Source: Turritopsis dohrnii (Eukaryota > Cnidaria > Hydrozoa > Anthoathecata > Oceaniidae). Taken from it: 64,000 nt of DNA. Each line of letters opens with the position of its first letter. The first letter of the stretch is position 1. The notes beneath the pieces are model-generated. The model saw only the letters and a program-made list of their open reading frames with translations. It searched no databases and was not told the DNA's origin. This document shows positions 9,531 to 20,506 of this stretch, in pieces. The translations under genes were made by a program, and so were the position numbers. Location of the stretch: positions 62,001-126,000 of the forward strand of contig BQMF02000476.1 in assembly GCA_027922465.2 (NCBI GenBank), written 5' to 3'.

Positions 9531-12500
9531 ATGGTTAATATTGAGCAGTGGCGAGCTTCTTGTGGCTGCTTCTATACTCGTATTCAGAGAGGAGGGAGGT
9601 TTGGTTACACAAATATTTATTTGTATTATATATATTTATTTATTTATTTGACACTGTTGTTGTTCTGTGATATAGTTTCCCAGCATTTCCTTGCTTATGT
9701 CTTTCTTTGCCTAATGATAATAGATCTTAGTTTTTTAAAAGTTCTTCAACTTCTTATTGATGGCGATGTGGAAAGTAATCCTGGACCCACATACAAGATT
9801 GCCAAGTTAGTAAAAGCATCATTTCATCAGGGAAACTCAATGTTTGGTGCAAGTTCTGGTATGCAATGTACCTGTACTTCTTTGGTTGGATTATGCTGGT
9901 CAAAATTTAAGAGCATGTGTTTTTGGAAAACCACCGACCTTGATTACGTCATGATTAAAGGTAATGAGTTATTTCAAAATTTGAATTTGTTCCGGTATTT
10001 GTCAGTAGATGATCTACCACATCAATTGGAAATTGAACAGAATCAATTTGTCATATCATATGTGGAAAATGTAACTGCTGAAATAGATAGAAGTAACTAC
10101 AATTTTTTACAAGCATCATTCAATCGTCTTTCTGGAAAAAGTAATGGTATGATTTTCTTTGTAAATCAAATGACTTTTGGTATTGCTTGGGACAAAAGGG
10201 CATTTTATGTGTTTGACTCACACAGTCGGAATGATACAGGTGTTTCTGTTGAAGATGGATCTGCAACTTTGTTGAAATTTTCAAGCATAATGCAACTTCA
10301 AAGGTACCTCACAGAAGTTTACTTGATTGACCGCAATACAGTGTTATGTCAAATCCAATTCCTGATGGTTGAATTGATAGAATCAAGAAACAAAATATCG
10401 AAAAGTGGTGCAGCTAAGAAGCGAAAACTAGAGTTGTCGAAAGAGCTTCAGCCTGAAAATCATGAAGTCCTCTTAAAGCGTTGGCGTGATGAACAGAATA
10501 CCACTAAAAGTAAAGATACAGTTAAAGGAAAAGATCACCTTCTAAAAATGCGTCATGATTATTCACTCAAAAAAGGCTCTGATGAACATTTGAAAAAGTT
10601 AGAAAGTTTTCACCAAAGATATTTGTCAAATAAAGACACATTACGTCAAAAATACTTGGAAAATAAAAACATTTGTCATCAGAAATATTTGGAAAACAAG
10701 GATACCCCTCAACATATTGAAAAGCAAGCATCTCTCCGTGAAAAATACTGGCTAAGTATTGGTACAGAACAACACAAGAAAAAACTGGAAGTGAAACGGA
10801 AATCGTATCAAGAAAATAAGAAAGTAGTAAAAGAATTGTCTAAAGAAAAATATACATCCATGAAAGGTAGTCCACAGCATAAAGACTTATTGTCAAAAAT
10901 GCATCATAAGTATCTTGAGAAAAAGGACACTCCTGAGCATAAAGAAATGTTAAGAAGTAAAAGGGAGAAACATGTTGCTGCTAAAAGGAATTTATTTACA
11001 ACAGCCGAAAAACGTATTAAATCATTCAAACAAATGATTAATGAAGGACCCTACTATATTTGTGTTTCATGTAATCGTTGTTTGTATAAGCGATCTGTTG
11101 TCTCTTTTGATGAAAGTAAATATAATATTGAAACTGGCGATTTTAATTTTTCAATTGTTTTAAGTTTTGATGGTATGGCATATATTTGTATTACTTGTCA
11201 CCGGAAGCTGTTGGCGAAAAAAATACCAACCCAAGGTGTTTGGAACAAACTGGAAATTTATGATTTACCGCAGCATCTAGTTGACATCAATCGTTTGGAA
11301 AAAGTTCTCATTTCAAAACGAATTCTATTCAAGAAAGTTGTAATAATGCCAAAAGGAAATTTTCCCAAAGTAAAAGGAGCAATTTGTAACGTACCAATAG
11401 ATACTGAAAGTGTAACCAATGTTTTGCCAAGGCCTGCTGATAGTAATGGCTTATTATTGCTGAAACTAAAACGGAAATTGATGTATCATGGACATGTTTA
11501 CTTTGAACCTGTTAGACCTGATATACTTGTGCAAGCTTTAGACTTTTTGAAACATAATAATCATTTATATAGTAATGTAATAGTTGATATGACTAATATT
11601 TCTAACGACATGTATAATTTTGATGATGCTGATGTGGATGAAGTAAGTGAAGTAAATGAATTAAGTGAAGCTGATGGAAATGATCATGAACCCTATGACA
11701 ACCCATTAGATGAGCACCGAGCAGCTTCAAACGAAACCGTCATGACACCTAAAATACCTATTGATGTAAATGATGATATGGTTACCATTGCCCCTGGTGA
11801 AGGATGTACAGCCATCCCTATATATGCTGATGAATATTGTGAGGAAATGGCATTTCCACATTTGTTTCCTTATGGCAAATTTGGATATAATGTTGAACGA
11901 ACTGTTCCAATTAGTCCAGTTAAATATTTCAATCAACGCTTATTAAATTACAGCCAAAGGTTTTCATCTGATGCAGATTACATATTTTTTGCCAATTATG
12001 TTGTCCAGTCTACAAATCTCCACAGTAAAATCAATGTTGCCATGAAAAAACTTTCTAGTGGTAATGTTACGGCTGGTATGTTGTCTCAAAACTTTCAAGA
12101 AACTGTCAGAAGTTTCATTGCAAATGATGAAGCATTTAACTTTATGAATCAGATAAAGGGGACTCCAGCTTATTGGAAGCGATTCCTGTTGGAAGTTCTA
12201 GCAATGGTAAAACAGCTTGGTATTCCTACTTTTTTTATGACTCTATCATGTGCAGATTTACGTTGGCCAGAGTTACCTGCAATATTATCCAAAATCTATC
12301 AAATGAATCTTCAGGAAGATGAAATCCGCAACATGAGTTATGAAGATAAATGCCGAATTTTGAACATGAACCCAGTTTTCTTGGCTCGACATTTTCAATA
12401 TCGTGTCGAAACATTCTTTAAGGAAATTGTTACAGCTGGTTCTTTGGGAAAACTTAACTACTACGTTATTCGCGTCGAATTTCAAGTAAGAGGAAGCCCA

Positions 12501-14699
12501 CATGTACATATTTTCTTGTGGATCAAAGATCCCCCTGTTTTGAGAGAAAACACCAAGGATGAATACATATTGTTTGTTGATGAAGTTGTTCGAGCAGATT
12601 TACCGGATCCTATACTTGAACCTGAATTGTTTGAATTGGTAAAGACATATCAAGTTCATAATCATTCTAAAACTTGTCGGAAATATAAAAACAGCTCTTG
12701 TCGATTCAACTTTGGTCATTTCTTTACAGACCACACTATTATTTCCAGTCCGTTACCAGCAGATATGGATGCTAACGAGAAAGAAAGTGTTCTGGAAGAT
12801 AGAAAAATTGTGTTAGATAAAGTTAAAGAATATATTGATGAGTTTCTGCAACCAAAAAAGCACAATGTAATGGATCCATTAAGAGATGACTATGAGAATC
12901 CTGGCACAATTGCTGAGATTTTGGATAAAATAGGCTTGACAGAAGAACAATATTATAGTGCATTATCGATTTCAAAGGATGCAGACTATGAAATTCATTT
13001 ACGTCGACCACCCAATTCTTGCTTTGTAAACAACTACTTTATGGAAGGATTATCGGCTTGGGAAGCTAACATGGGTATTCAACCTGTCTTCAACCATTAC
13101 AAAGCCATTACCTACATGTGCAAATATCTTTCTAAATCAGAAGACGAGTGTTCAAAAGCAATGAAGCAAGCTTTAGAGGAATCAAAATCACAAAACCTAA
13201 ATAAATTTGATCAGATGTTATCAATTGCCAAGGCCTACTCTTCCAGAAGAGAATGTTCTGTACAGGAAGCAGTATATCATGTGATGCCCGAGTTGTGGTT
13301 GCGTAAGACATTTCCAAAAGTCATTTTTGCTAACAGCAATCTGCCAGAAAATAGATTTCGAATTTGCAAGTCTCGGGAAGAATTGGATGAATTGCCTGAG
13401 GATAGCAATGATATTTTCAAGACAAATATGCTTGACCGTTACCTTGACAGACCAGATAGCTCATACAAAGGTGGAAAGTTTGCAATAGTTGATAACATGT
13501 GCTTTGCCGAATTTTTAGCATACTACTTTCTAGAATCCAAGCCAAATGACTCAACTGACAATGATAATCAACCTGTTGTTCTGAATGATGAAGTGATGGA
13601 AGGGAAAAGTGTTGACTGTCCTTATCCACCTGTCATTCCATTGATGAGCAGCAAAAGTAAAATGAAGTGCAGAAAAACTCGTGCTGTCTTGAGATATCAT
13701 GTACCTAACAGACATCGATTTCCTGAACAATATGCACATCATTTGTTGTTTATGTATTTTCCTTTCCGGATTGAAAAGGAATTGCTATGTGACATTTATT
13801 TGGAAAAACTTTCACAGCCTGCTGTTCTTGATTTAGTTAACAGCAATAAAACAAAGATTGAGCCACATGGTGAACTTGTTGATGAAGCTTTTCGAAACTA
13901 CCGAGCAGATCTTGAAACCAGTTTTGATCCGTTTGCACAACAAGAAAATGAGGAAATACAAGATTTGTTGAATGATCACAACTCTGACGATGAATTTGAG
14001 GATGAAAATCCAACTGCTACATCAGGAATTGTTCCAGAAAGACAATATGTACTAAATGACAAGGAAATCAACACAAAGATATGTTCTCTTAACAATAAAC
14101 AACGGGAAATCTTTGACACCATCTTAACGTGGGCGAAAAATTTGATCAAATACAGGAACAGTGCTGTATTAAAAGGTGCCGATCCTTTGTATATCTTCTT
14201 AACTGGTCAAGGTGGCTGTGGTAAATCACATCTGTTGAAAACAGTGTATCATGCCATTTCTAAAGAATTACTTCGTAAAGCTACTAACCCAGAAAAACCG
14301 AGAGTGTTATTGTTAGCGCCAACTGGTGTAGCTGCTGTCAACATAGCTGGTACTACAATACACTCAGGATTGGGAATGTATGGAAAAGGTTATGCTCCAC
14401 TTAGTGACAAAATGAGATCATCACTGCGAAACAAGCTTTCGGAAGTGACTATGTTAATTATTGATGAAATATCGATGGTTTCGGAAGAACTGTTCAAGAA
14501 TGTACATTTACGGTTACGTGAGATATTTGGTGTTAGTACTAATGTCCCATTTGCTGGTAGAACTATCATTGCATCTGGTGATTTTTTTCAGCTTCCGCCA
14601 GTAATGGGAAAGCCTGTTTATATGTCTAGTGGATTTGTTGAAAGTTTACTACAACTTTGGAGTAATTTCAATATTGCAGAGCTAACTGAAGTAATGTGA
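9531..14699 (+). pseudogene. Helentron polyprotein, part 1: 2A, Cys protease, DUF6570-like, HUH Rep, PIF1 helicase N-half
   Basis: The frame is open from 9291, but the start is placed at the in-frame ATG 9531 because the following MVNIEQWRASCG resembles leaders of other 2A-bearing elements. Residue numbers count from 9291. A hydrophobic segment (about 110-150) precedes LLIDGDVESNPGP (154-166), a full D(V/I)ExNPGP 2A motif. A cysteine-protease-like domain follows, with MQCTC at 191-195 and FDSHS at 308-312 resembling herpesvirus-tegument-type (C76) proteases. Next come a lysine-rich repeat region (KYLENKDTPQH type, about 400-570) and a zinc-binding DUF6570-like block (ICVSCNRC, YICITCHRK). The Rep has HUH (SPHVHIF, near 1068) and tyrosine (YMCKYLSK, near 1273) motifs. 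PIF1 Walker A GQGGCGKS is at 1639-1646 and Walker B LIIDEIS follows. TGA at 14697 lies where related helicases usually have Arg (EVMxQQGD), so CGA to TGA is likely. Confidence 0.9.
9753..9788 (+). other. 2A-like ribosome-skipping peptide coding site
   Basis: The codons spell LIDGDVESNPGP, which fits the consensus D(V/I)ExNPG|P at every fixed position. In known 2A sequences the ribosome omits the Gly-Pro bond, so the upstream product would end in ...NPG and the downstream one begin with Pro. Here that would separate a roughly 85-residue hydrophobic leader from the protease-Rep-helicase chain. Activity is inferred from the motif. Confidence 0.8.
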
Positions 14700-16207
14700 C
14701 AGCAAGGTGACAATGTATTCATTGACCTCCTTAACAATATCCGCACTGCGAATCTATCTCCTGAGGATGAAAATCTTCTTCAATCTCGCTTCATTTTGGA
14801 TTCCTCCAATAGTAGTATCCTAGTGAAGCAATTCATTTATTTGCTGAGAATGCTCCAGCTACCGCTTACAACCAAAAAAAGCTTGAAAGTTTGAACAGTC
14901 AAGAATTTGTGATCAATGCAATCGATGATTTGCCAAAAGATGTACCTGACAGATTAATCACTGATGCAATTAATCGAAAGCACACTGACACTGGTGGTCT
15001 TCCAACAAAGCTTATTCTTAAAGTTGGGGCAAAAGTTATGCTTACCTGTAATATGGACATAGCTGATAAACTTATAAATGGACAAATTGGTGTTGTCAAG
15101 TCTATCAGATGCAGCCGCAATAAAGTCATTAAAGTTTATGTAAAATTTATAGATGAGGATGCTGGGTTAATGAAAATGGCTTCTGATCATTTTGCTAGGA
15201 CTCACAACTATGTTCCAATAGACCGAACTGAAACTGAAATTCATATTCACAAAAGAAAGCTCTCCTCACCAGTGATTAAAAGAACACAGTTCCCTTTAGT
15301 CCTTTCTTGGGGAACAAGCATTCACAAGGTTCAAAGTTTAAGTGTGTCGGAAGCAGTTATTAGTTTTCAGTTACAGAAGCAGAGACAATTCAATGCTGGT
15401 CAAATGTATGTTGCTATGAGTCGTGTTAGAACACTCAGTGGGTTGCACTTTACTGGAAAGTTTAACAGAAAAGCCATCAAAGCTGACAAGAGAGCATTCA
15501 ATGAATACGAGCGGATGCGCCAAAGTTGTGTGTTACCTCCGCCTGAATCAATGGGGCCTTTATCTGCTAATTCCTTAACCATCAGTTTGTTAAATGTAAG
15601 ATGGTTATCTTTACATGCACCTGACCTAGCTTGTGTGAAAGAACTGATGGAAAGTGATGTAATTTGTCTGACAGAGACCCAGTTACTCCCACATGATGAC
15701 GTTTCAGGGATATGTGATATATTAGCTGCTTTTGAAGACTTTACTTTCAACAGTGCTGCCAACAAATATGAAAGTATAGCCATTGGTGTTAAAGTAATAG
15801 AGTATTATGACGGTGGATCTTCAGAACCAGGATTTTCATTTTTCTACTTAAACAAAGAATCTTTTTGTAATGAGCTGATTCGGATAGGCGTACTGTACCG
15901 AAGTCATGGTAAACCAACGCAATTGTTTTTCAACAAGTTACATGATTTTATTAATTGTAATGATATTGACATTCTGCTTGGTGATTTTAACATTGATTAT
16001 TTCAAATCTAATGATATTCTTTCAGATGTACTTCGAAACTACGAAATGGTTGTATCTGAACCAACGCATCTTGAGGGATCGTTGCTTGATCATTGTTACA
16101 TAAAGAGGGAAGTTCTTCAAAGTTATACTGTTAGTATATTGGTTAAATCTGTTTTCTTTTCAGACCATGATGCTGTAAAAATTCAACTGGTTGCCAAAAA
16201 TGTGTAA
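14700..16207 (+). pseudogene. Helentron polyprotein, part 2: PIF1 helicase C-half and AP endonuclease
   Basis: The first 130 bases continue the frame of part 1 (QQGDNVFIDLLNNIR). The homologous reading then moves to another frame (IHLFAENAPATAYN from 14831), so a 1-2-bp indel lies near 14800-14830. The rest is open to 16207. It contains C-terminal PIF1 motifs (FPLVLSWGTSIHKVQ and a QMYVAMSRVR block), then an exonuclease-endonuclease-phosphatase domain with SDVICLTETQ, LLGDFNID and SDHD. Such a C-terminal APE-like endonuclease separates Helentrons from classical Helitrons. The domain retains its catalytic-type residues. Confidence 0.9.
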
Positions 16208-16375
16208 TAGTGACACCTACAATGACGAAGACACTACATTAATTAACCTTGAGGTAGTCAAAATGTAACATAACTTAAAAGATTTAATATAGTCTACTGA
16301 AAATGTTGGTGCAATTGTGGTGCATATCATACCTGGCATCTCTTCAATGGCTGTTAGCATTTTATATATTAATTG

Positions 16376-16540
16376 TAATTGCTGGCTTTTCCATTGCTAG
16401 TGACATTTTCCATATTATACCTGCCAGCTTTTCCATGGCTGGCGACATTTACCCTATTATACCTGCCAGTTTTTTCATGACTGGTGACATTTGCCATTCC
16501 TGTCAGTTTTTCATGACTGGCGACATTTGCCGTATTGTAA
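16376..16540 (+). repeat. Minisatellite of about 40 bp, four units, each with an internal hairpin
   Basis: Units read gccagcttttccatggctgg followed by cgacatttaccctattatac and variants, with later units shortened. GCCAG and CTGGC inside each unit are inverted around a TTTTCCAT loop, so each unit can fold into a stem-loop. The minus strand is open through the array, but only as a repeat artefact. Confidence 0.85.
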
Positions 16541-17465
16541 TATGATGGGGTTTTTATACAACTGCATTTTTGCGATAAATCAAGTAAAAAGGGGATACTT
16601 AGGGATGGGGTTGGTTTTATCTGTAAGTAGGATATGGTCAATTGCGTGCCAGTTCTTGCAAACCTTTAATGTCGTGTCTTTAACGTTTGTATGTGGTATT
16701 TTAGACCATATCCTATTTATTCTAATTTATCTTTTATTTGTTTTGGAAAGGATTTTTCATTTTATGAGTTTCCATTAAACTTTATGGGGAAATACAGAAT
16801 AAATGGAGAATTATTAGATGTGTCGTCTTTTTTCTTGGGGCTTTAATGATTTTTCAGTTTCAATAAGGAGAATAGAGAGGTTCTTATTCTGAGTAAATGT
16901 TGTTATAATGTTTTTTATTGTAAATACAGGGCTGGATTGATTAAGGGCTGGATTTGTAACAATTACCATGAGAGATGAGACAATAGTTGTTACTAAGATT
17001 TTATTAACAGATTAAAATTTTAATCAAATAGTATCAACTGAAAATTGATTTTATAATTCATTACACGTCCTGACCTGCTTTTATTTTTTAAATTTATTGG
17101 GTTGTATATGGTATTTTACGTAACGTTTTAATGAATATCATAGATATTATAGAGTTCAGTGAAGCCTATTATTTTCAAGCGCAGTTGTTTGTATTTTATA
17201 TCAAATTATCAGTTGGTTTTCTTTGTTGTTTGTTTTCATCGGTTTTTCTTAATAATAATATCTCAAGTGATCAAAGTAAGTGCATAATTATTCTATTAGT
17301 TATTTAAAAATTGTAATGAAGCCAAGAATTTTGTACATATTTCATAAAAATTGTAAAGCGACGGAAAAAGTACAAGTTCTTGAAATCGATGAACTCCCTA
17401 TAAAAACGATCTCAGTCTCGGAAATATGGTTTTATGTTTTAACGTACAAAAACAAAGCAAGACGT

Positions 17466-17805
17466 ATTCTGACAGAGTAGTATGTCCAATGTGACCTTAT
17501 TTTGGATGAAACAATCGATGTCTAAGGAATGTTTCAACATAAAAGAAAGCGAAATATCAAGCTGTACTGTTTGAATGGTTGTGGGCCGTATCTTGAAAGA
17601 GTACTATATCCAATATAAACTTGCTTCCAATATAAACTTGGTTTGGATGAAGCAATCAATGTCTAAGGAATGCTTCAACTTATAACAAAGCGCGAAATAC
17701 CAAGCCGTACTGTTTGAATGGCTGCAGGCCGTATCCTGAAAGAGTACTATAACCAATGTAAACTTGGTTTCGATGAAGCAATCAATGTCTATAGGAAATG
17801 ATGCT
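17466..17805 (+). repeat. Degenerate tandem repeat of about 145 bp, a little over two units
   Basis: The anchors gagtactatatccaat, ggatgaagcaatcaatgtct and gtactgtttgaatggctg recur in order, with one internal 16-bp duplication (ttccaatataaacttg). No protein is encoded. Confidence 0.75.
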
Positions 17806-18273
17806 CTGAGTTTCGTTAGAATTTCGATGAAAACGATCTTGGCCTCGGAAACATCGTTCTTAAGAATTATCGTTCTTGGAAATAATCCTCTTTCAAACTG
17901 CTCTGTGTTTTGATTAACTTACGCAATTTTGCACCGAAGCATCCTGCTTATCATTGCATTAGTTCAAATTCTTATGCGGGGAAGTGAATGAAATTGTGCA
18001 ACAATGAAGAGTTACTGAACTTTCTAGTTGAATAACAACTTAAAACACGATAGCGAACATTCGCTGAACTCTATAGTTTTGTTTTGATAGTTTAAGTGAT
18101 TGTTAAAGATGTAAATTTAAGCTATTGCAATATTCGAAAGAAAATTAATTTTTGTTCTGGATGAATCTTTTTTTCAATTCAATGGGAAAAGACACGGTCT
18201 GGAAATGAACCATTAACTGCTATACTATTGCTATACAACTTTACGATGGCACTGAAGGGTCAGTTTTCTATTC

Positions 18274-18560
18274 ACTTTTTCGAACTTCTATTCACTTTTT
18301 CCGAACTTCTATTCACTTTTTCCGAACTTCTATTCACTTTTTCCGAACTTCTATTCACTTTTTCCGAGCTTCTATTCATTTTTTCCGAACTTCTATTTGA
18401 TTTTTTTCCCGAACTTCCATTCGTTTTTCTTCGAACTTCTATTCGTTTTTTTTCCGAACTTCCATTCGTTTTTCTTCGAACTTCTATTCGTTTTTTTTCC
18501 GAACTTCTATTCATTTTCTTTTGGAACTTCTATTCGTTTTTTTCGATTTTTTATTCGTTT
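18274..18560 (+). repeat. Left subterminal repeat array of the transposon
   Basis: About a dozen copies of cgaacttctattcactttttc and variants (ttcgtttttcttcgaacttctattcg) follow the left terminus. The mirror array lies at 21733-21880, making a long imperfect inverted repeat. Such arrays often bind transposase, though here that is inferred. Confidence 0.9.
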
Positions 18561-18629
18561 TTCAATTTCTTCAATATGACACAATTCACTTACTTTGTAA
18601 GAACATTGTAAACATTGTAAGAACAAGTC

Positions 18630-19784
18630 ATGGATATATTAACAGGTTATTTTAAACAAGGATTTACTTATCGTGACATCATAGATATATTGTACATTAA
18701 ACATGGCTTGAAACTAAGCTTATCAACATTGAAAAGACGTTTGCGTTTCAATGGGCAAAGACGAAAAGCACTTCAAGGAGTAAGATCCACCTACGACGAA
18801 ATACAAGAGGCAATTCAAAAAGAGCTTCGTGGTAGTGGTTCCAACATCGGTTATCGTAGAATACGTGCATCGCTCTTCTCTCATTCAATCATTTGCCGAT
18901 ACGAAGATGTGAGAAAGATTCTCAAGACCTTAGATCCCGAAGGAGTAGATCTTCGCAAAAGAAGAAAATTACACCGCCGAAAGTACGTTTCCAAAGGGCC
19001 TAACCAAGCATGGCATATTGATGGCCATGACAAGTTGAAGCCCTTTGGCTTTTCCATTCACGGTGCCATCGACGGGTTTTCCCGAAAACTTATATGGCTA
19101 GAAGTTGGACCTTCAAACAAATTACCAGAAGTTGTAGCAAAATTTTACCTCGATGCTGTAAAGAAAATCAAAGGTGTTCCAAACTTGATAAAAGCAGATA
19201 ACGGCACTGAGCACTCAGTGATTGAACCGATACATATTTATTTGCGATCCTCAAATGATGCTGATCCTGGAATCGATTCTTTTAGTATTATTTCATCTAC
19301 CGAAAATCAAAGAATTGAGTCATATTGGTCAACTCTACAACGAGACAGAGTTGGTTGGTGGAAACGATTTTTTCAAGACATGGTTGATCTTGGTATTTTT
19401 ACTAACTCCGACCCTGTATTAGTGGAATGCATTCGGTTTTGCTTCATGGAACTGTTGCGTGAAGATATTAATAGTCTTAGAGACCAATGGAATGTACATG
19501 TAATTTCTAAAAGTCGAAATAACGGACCCAGGGGTCGTCCTGATATAATGTACGAGTTACCTCATCTATATGAGGCACATGATTGTTTGATTCCGATAGA
19601 AGCAGATGAAATTGAGCAGTTTTACCCATGCGTGGTGCCAGGTATCTTAAATGATACATCGGCAGAATTTAAGGAATTTGCAGAGGAGGTTATGCAACAA
19701 GCTGGATTATCTCATCCCAAACATGTTTCGCAGGGTTTAGAATTGTATACTTATTTACTTTCTAAAATAGAGCAATACTCCTGA
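18630..19784 (+). CDS. DDE (IS3-like integrase fold) transposase, 384 aa
   Basis: The N-terminal 70 residues look like a helix-turn-helix (FTYRDIIDILYIKHG, LSLSTLKRRLRF). An HTH_21-like linker GSNIGYRRIRASL follows, as seen ahead of rve cores in bacterial IS3 transposases. The core supplies D131 (HIDGHDKL), D190 (KADNGTEH) and E230 (NQRIESYW), with 39 residues between the second Asp and Glu. The frame is intact and begins at an ATG just downstream of the left repeat array. With intact ends and target duplication, the copy may still be mobile. Substrates would be the element's own inverted ends. Confidence 0.88.
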   Translation: MDILTGYFKQGFTYRDIIDILYIKHGLKLSLSTLKRRLRFNGQRRKALQGVRSTYDEIQEAIQKELRGSGSNIGYRRIRASLFSHSIICRYEDVRKILKTLDPEGVDLRKRRKLHRRKYVSKGPNQAWHIDGHDKLKPFGFSIHGAIDGFSRKLIWLEVGPSNKLPEVVAKFYLDAVKKIKGVPNLIKADNGTEHSVIEPIHIYLRSSNDADPGIDSFSIISSTENQRIESYWSTLQRDRVGWWKRFFQDMVDLGIFTNSDPVLVECIRFCFMELLREDINSLRDQWNVHVISKSRNNGPRGRPDIMYELPHLYEAHDCLIPIEADEIEQFYPCVVPGILNDTSAEFKEFAEEVMQQAGLSHPKHVSQGLELYTYLLSKIEQYS

Positions 19785-20506
19785 ATACACTGTTTATGTT
19801 TTAGACCCTGTTTTCTGCAGCACAAACTCCAAATAAGAAGGGAGGAGTATGCTTTCGCCTCAATGTTTCTGTTGGGTGGTCCAAAGTTAATTAAATGTAA
19901 ATTTTAATGTTTACAGCATGTGGATGCAAATTGAATTGGGTCTTTATCGCACATTCGCTTCTGTCTCATAAACCTTTTTTTCAAAGGTAGTTATCACGTG
20001 GTAAGACTAACGAGCTAAACACATCTACAATATGATGCTAATAATAGAAACATTTTGTTGGAGTTATAAAAGAACTGGAATCATATGGTTTTTATAATAT
20101 AAAGAAACATCGATTTTAGTACTGCGGGGAAACCATTCCCTCTCCCTGGCCCTTCAAGCACAAATAACGGAGAATAAGTTTTCCTTGTTGCCTTTTTTCA
20201 TAACAAAAGAAGAAAATATACAACGCCGCTGTACTCAAAAGTAAGTACATATAGTCAAAACAAACTAAACTTTTCCACGTGGATCAATCCATTTGTAGTT
20301 GACTGTGTCATCTAAGTTGATCTATTTACATAAAAATATTGTGAGTAATTTGTAATGAATGAAAAACTATAACATGTTGCCAGAATGAGATTTAATAATA
20401 TCTTTTAAGATTTATTGAAAAGACATAGAAACTGAATTAAAAGGACAAGATGACACAACAAAAACCTAGAAGAAAAAACTTAAAGGCCAGTGCAATTATT
20501 TTGATC
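19785..20506. other. Non-coding interior of the transposon
   Basis: This intergenic segment separates two convergent genes of the element. It is AT-rich, and no gene or structured repeat was found. Confidence 0.6.

Larger units (their letters stand above)
9140..16300 (+). mobile_element. Helentron (endonuclease-bearing Helitron), recently inactivated
   Basis: This is an autonomous-type rolling-circle transposon. Its 5' region is shared with the non-autonomous copy directly upstream. Its coding region runs from a 2A-like leader through Rep and helicase to an AP endonuclease domain that ends at 16207. I could not place the 3' end; the minisatellite at 16376-16540 may be subterminal. Only one nonsense codon (14697) and one frameshift (about 14800-14830) interrupt about 6.6 kb of coding sequence. 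Confidence 0.85.
16208..18235. other. Non-coding stretch between Helentron and DNA transposon
   Basis: It contains the hairpin minisatellite (16376-16540) and a longer degenerate tandem repeat (17466-17805). The remainder is AT-rich without a supportable gene. It may include the untranslated 3' part of the Helentron, since no Helitron-like 3' hairpin was recognised here. Confidence 0.6.

Noticed and set aside
18272..18514. Minus-strand frame encoding repeated NRSSEKV and EVRRKTNGSSEKK units
   Set aside because: It is the translation of the subterminal DNA repeat array of the transposon.
18228..18611. Plus-strand frame of repeated FSELLFTF units
   Set aside because: Same array read on the other strand; no independent evidence for a protein.
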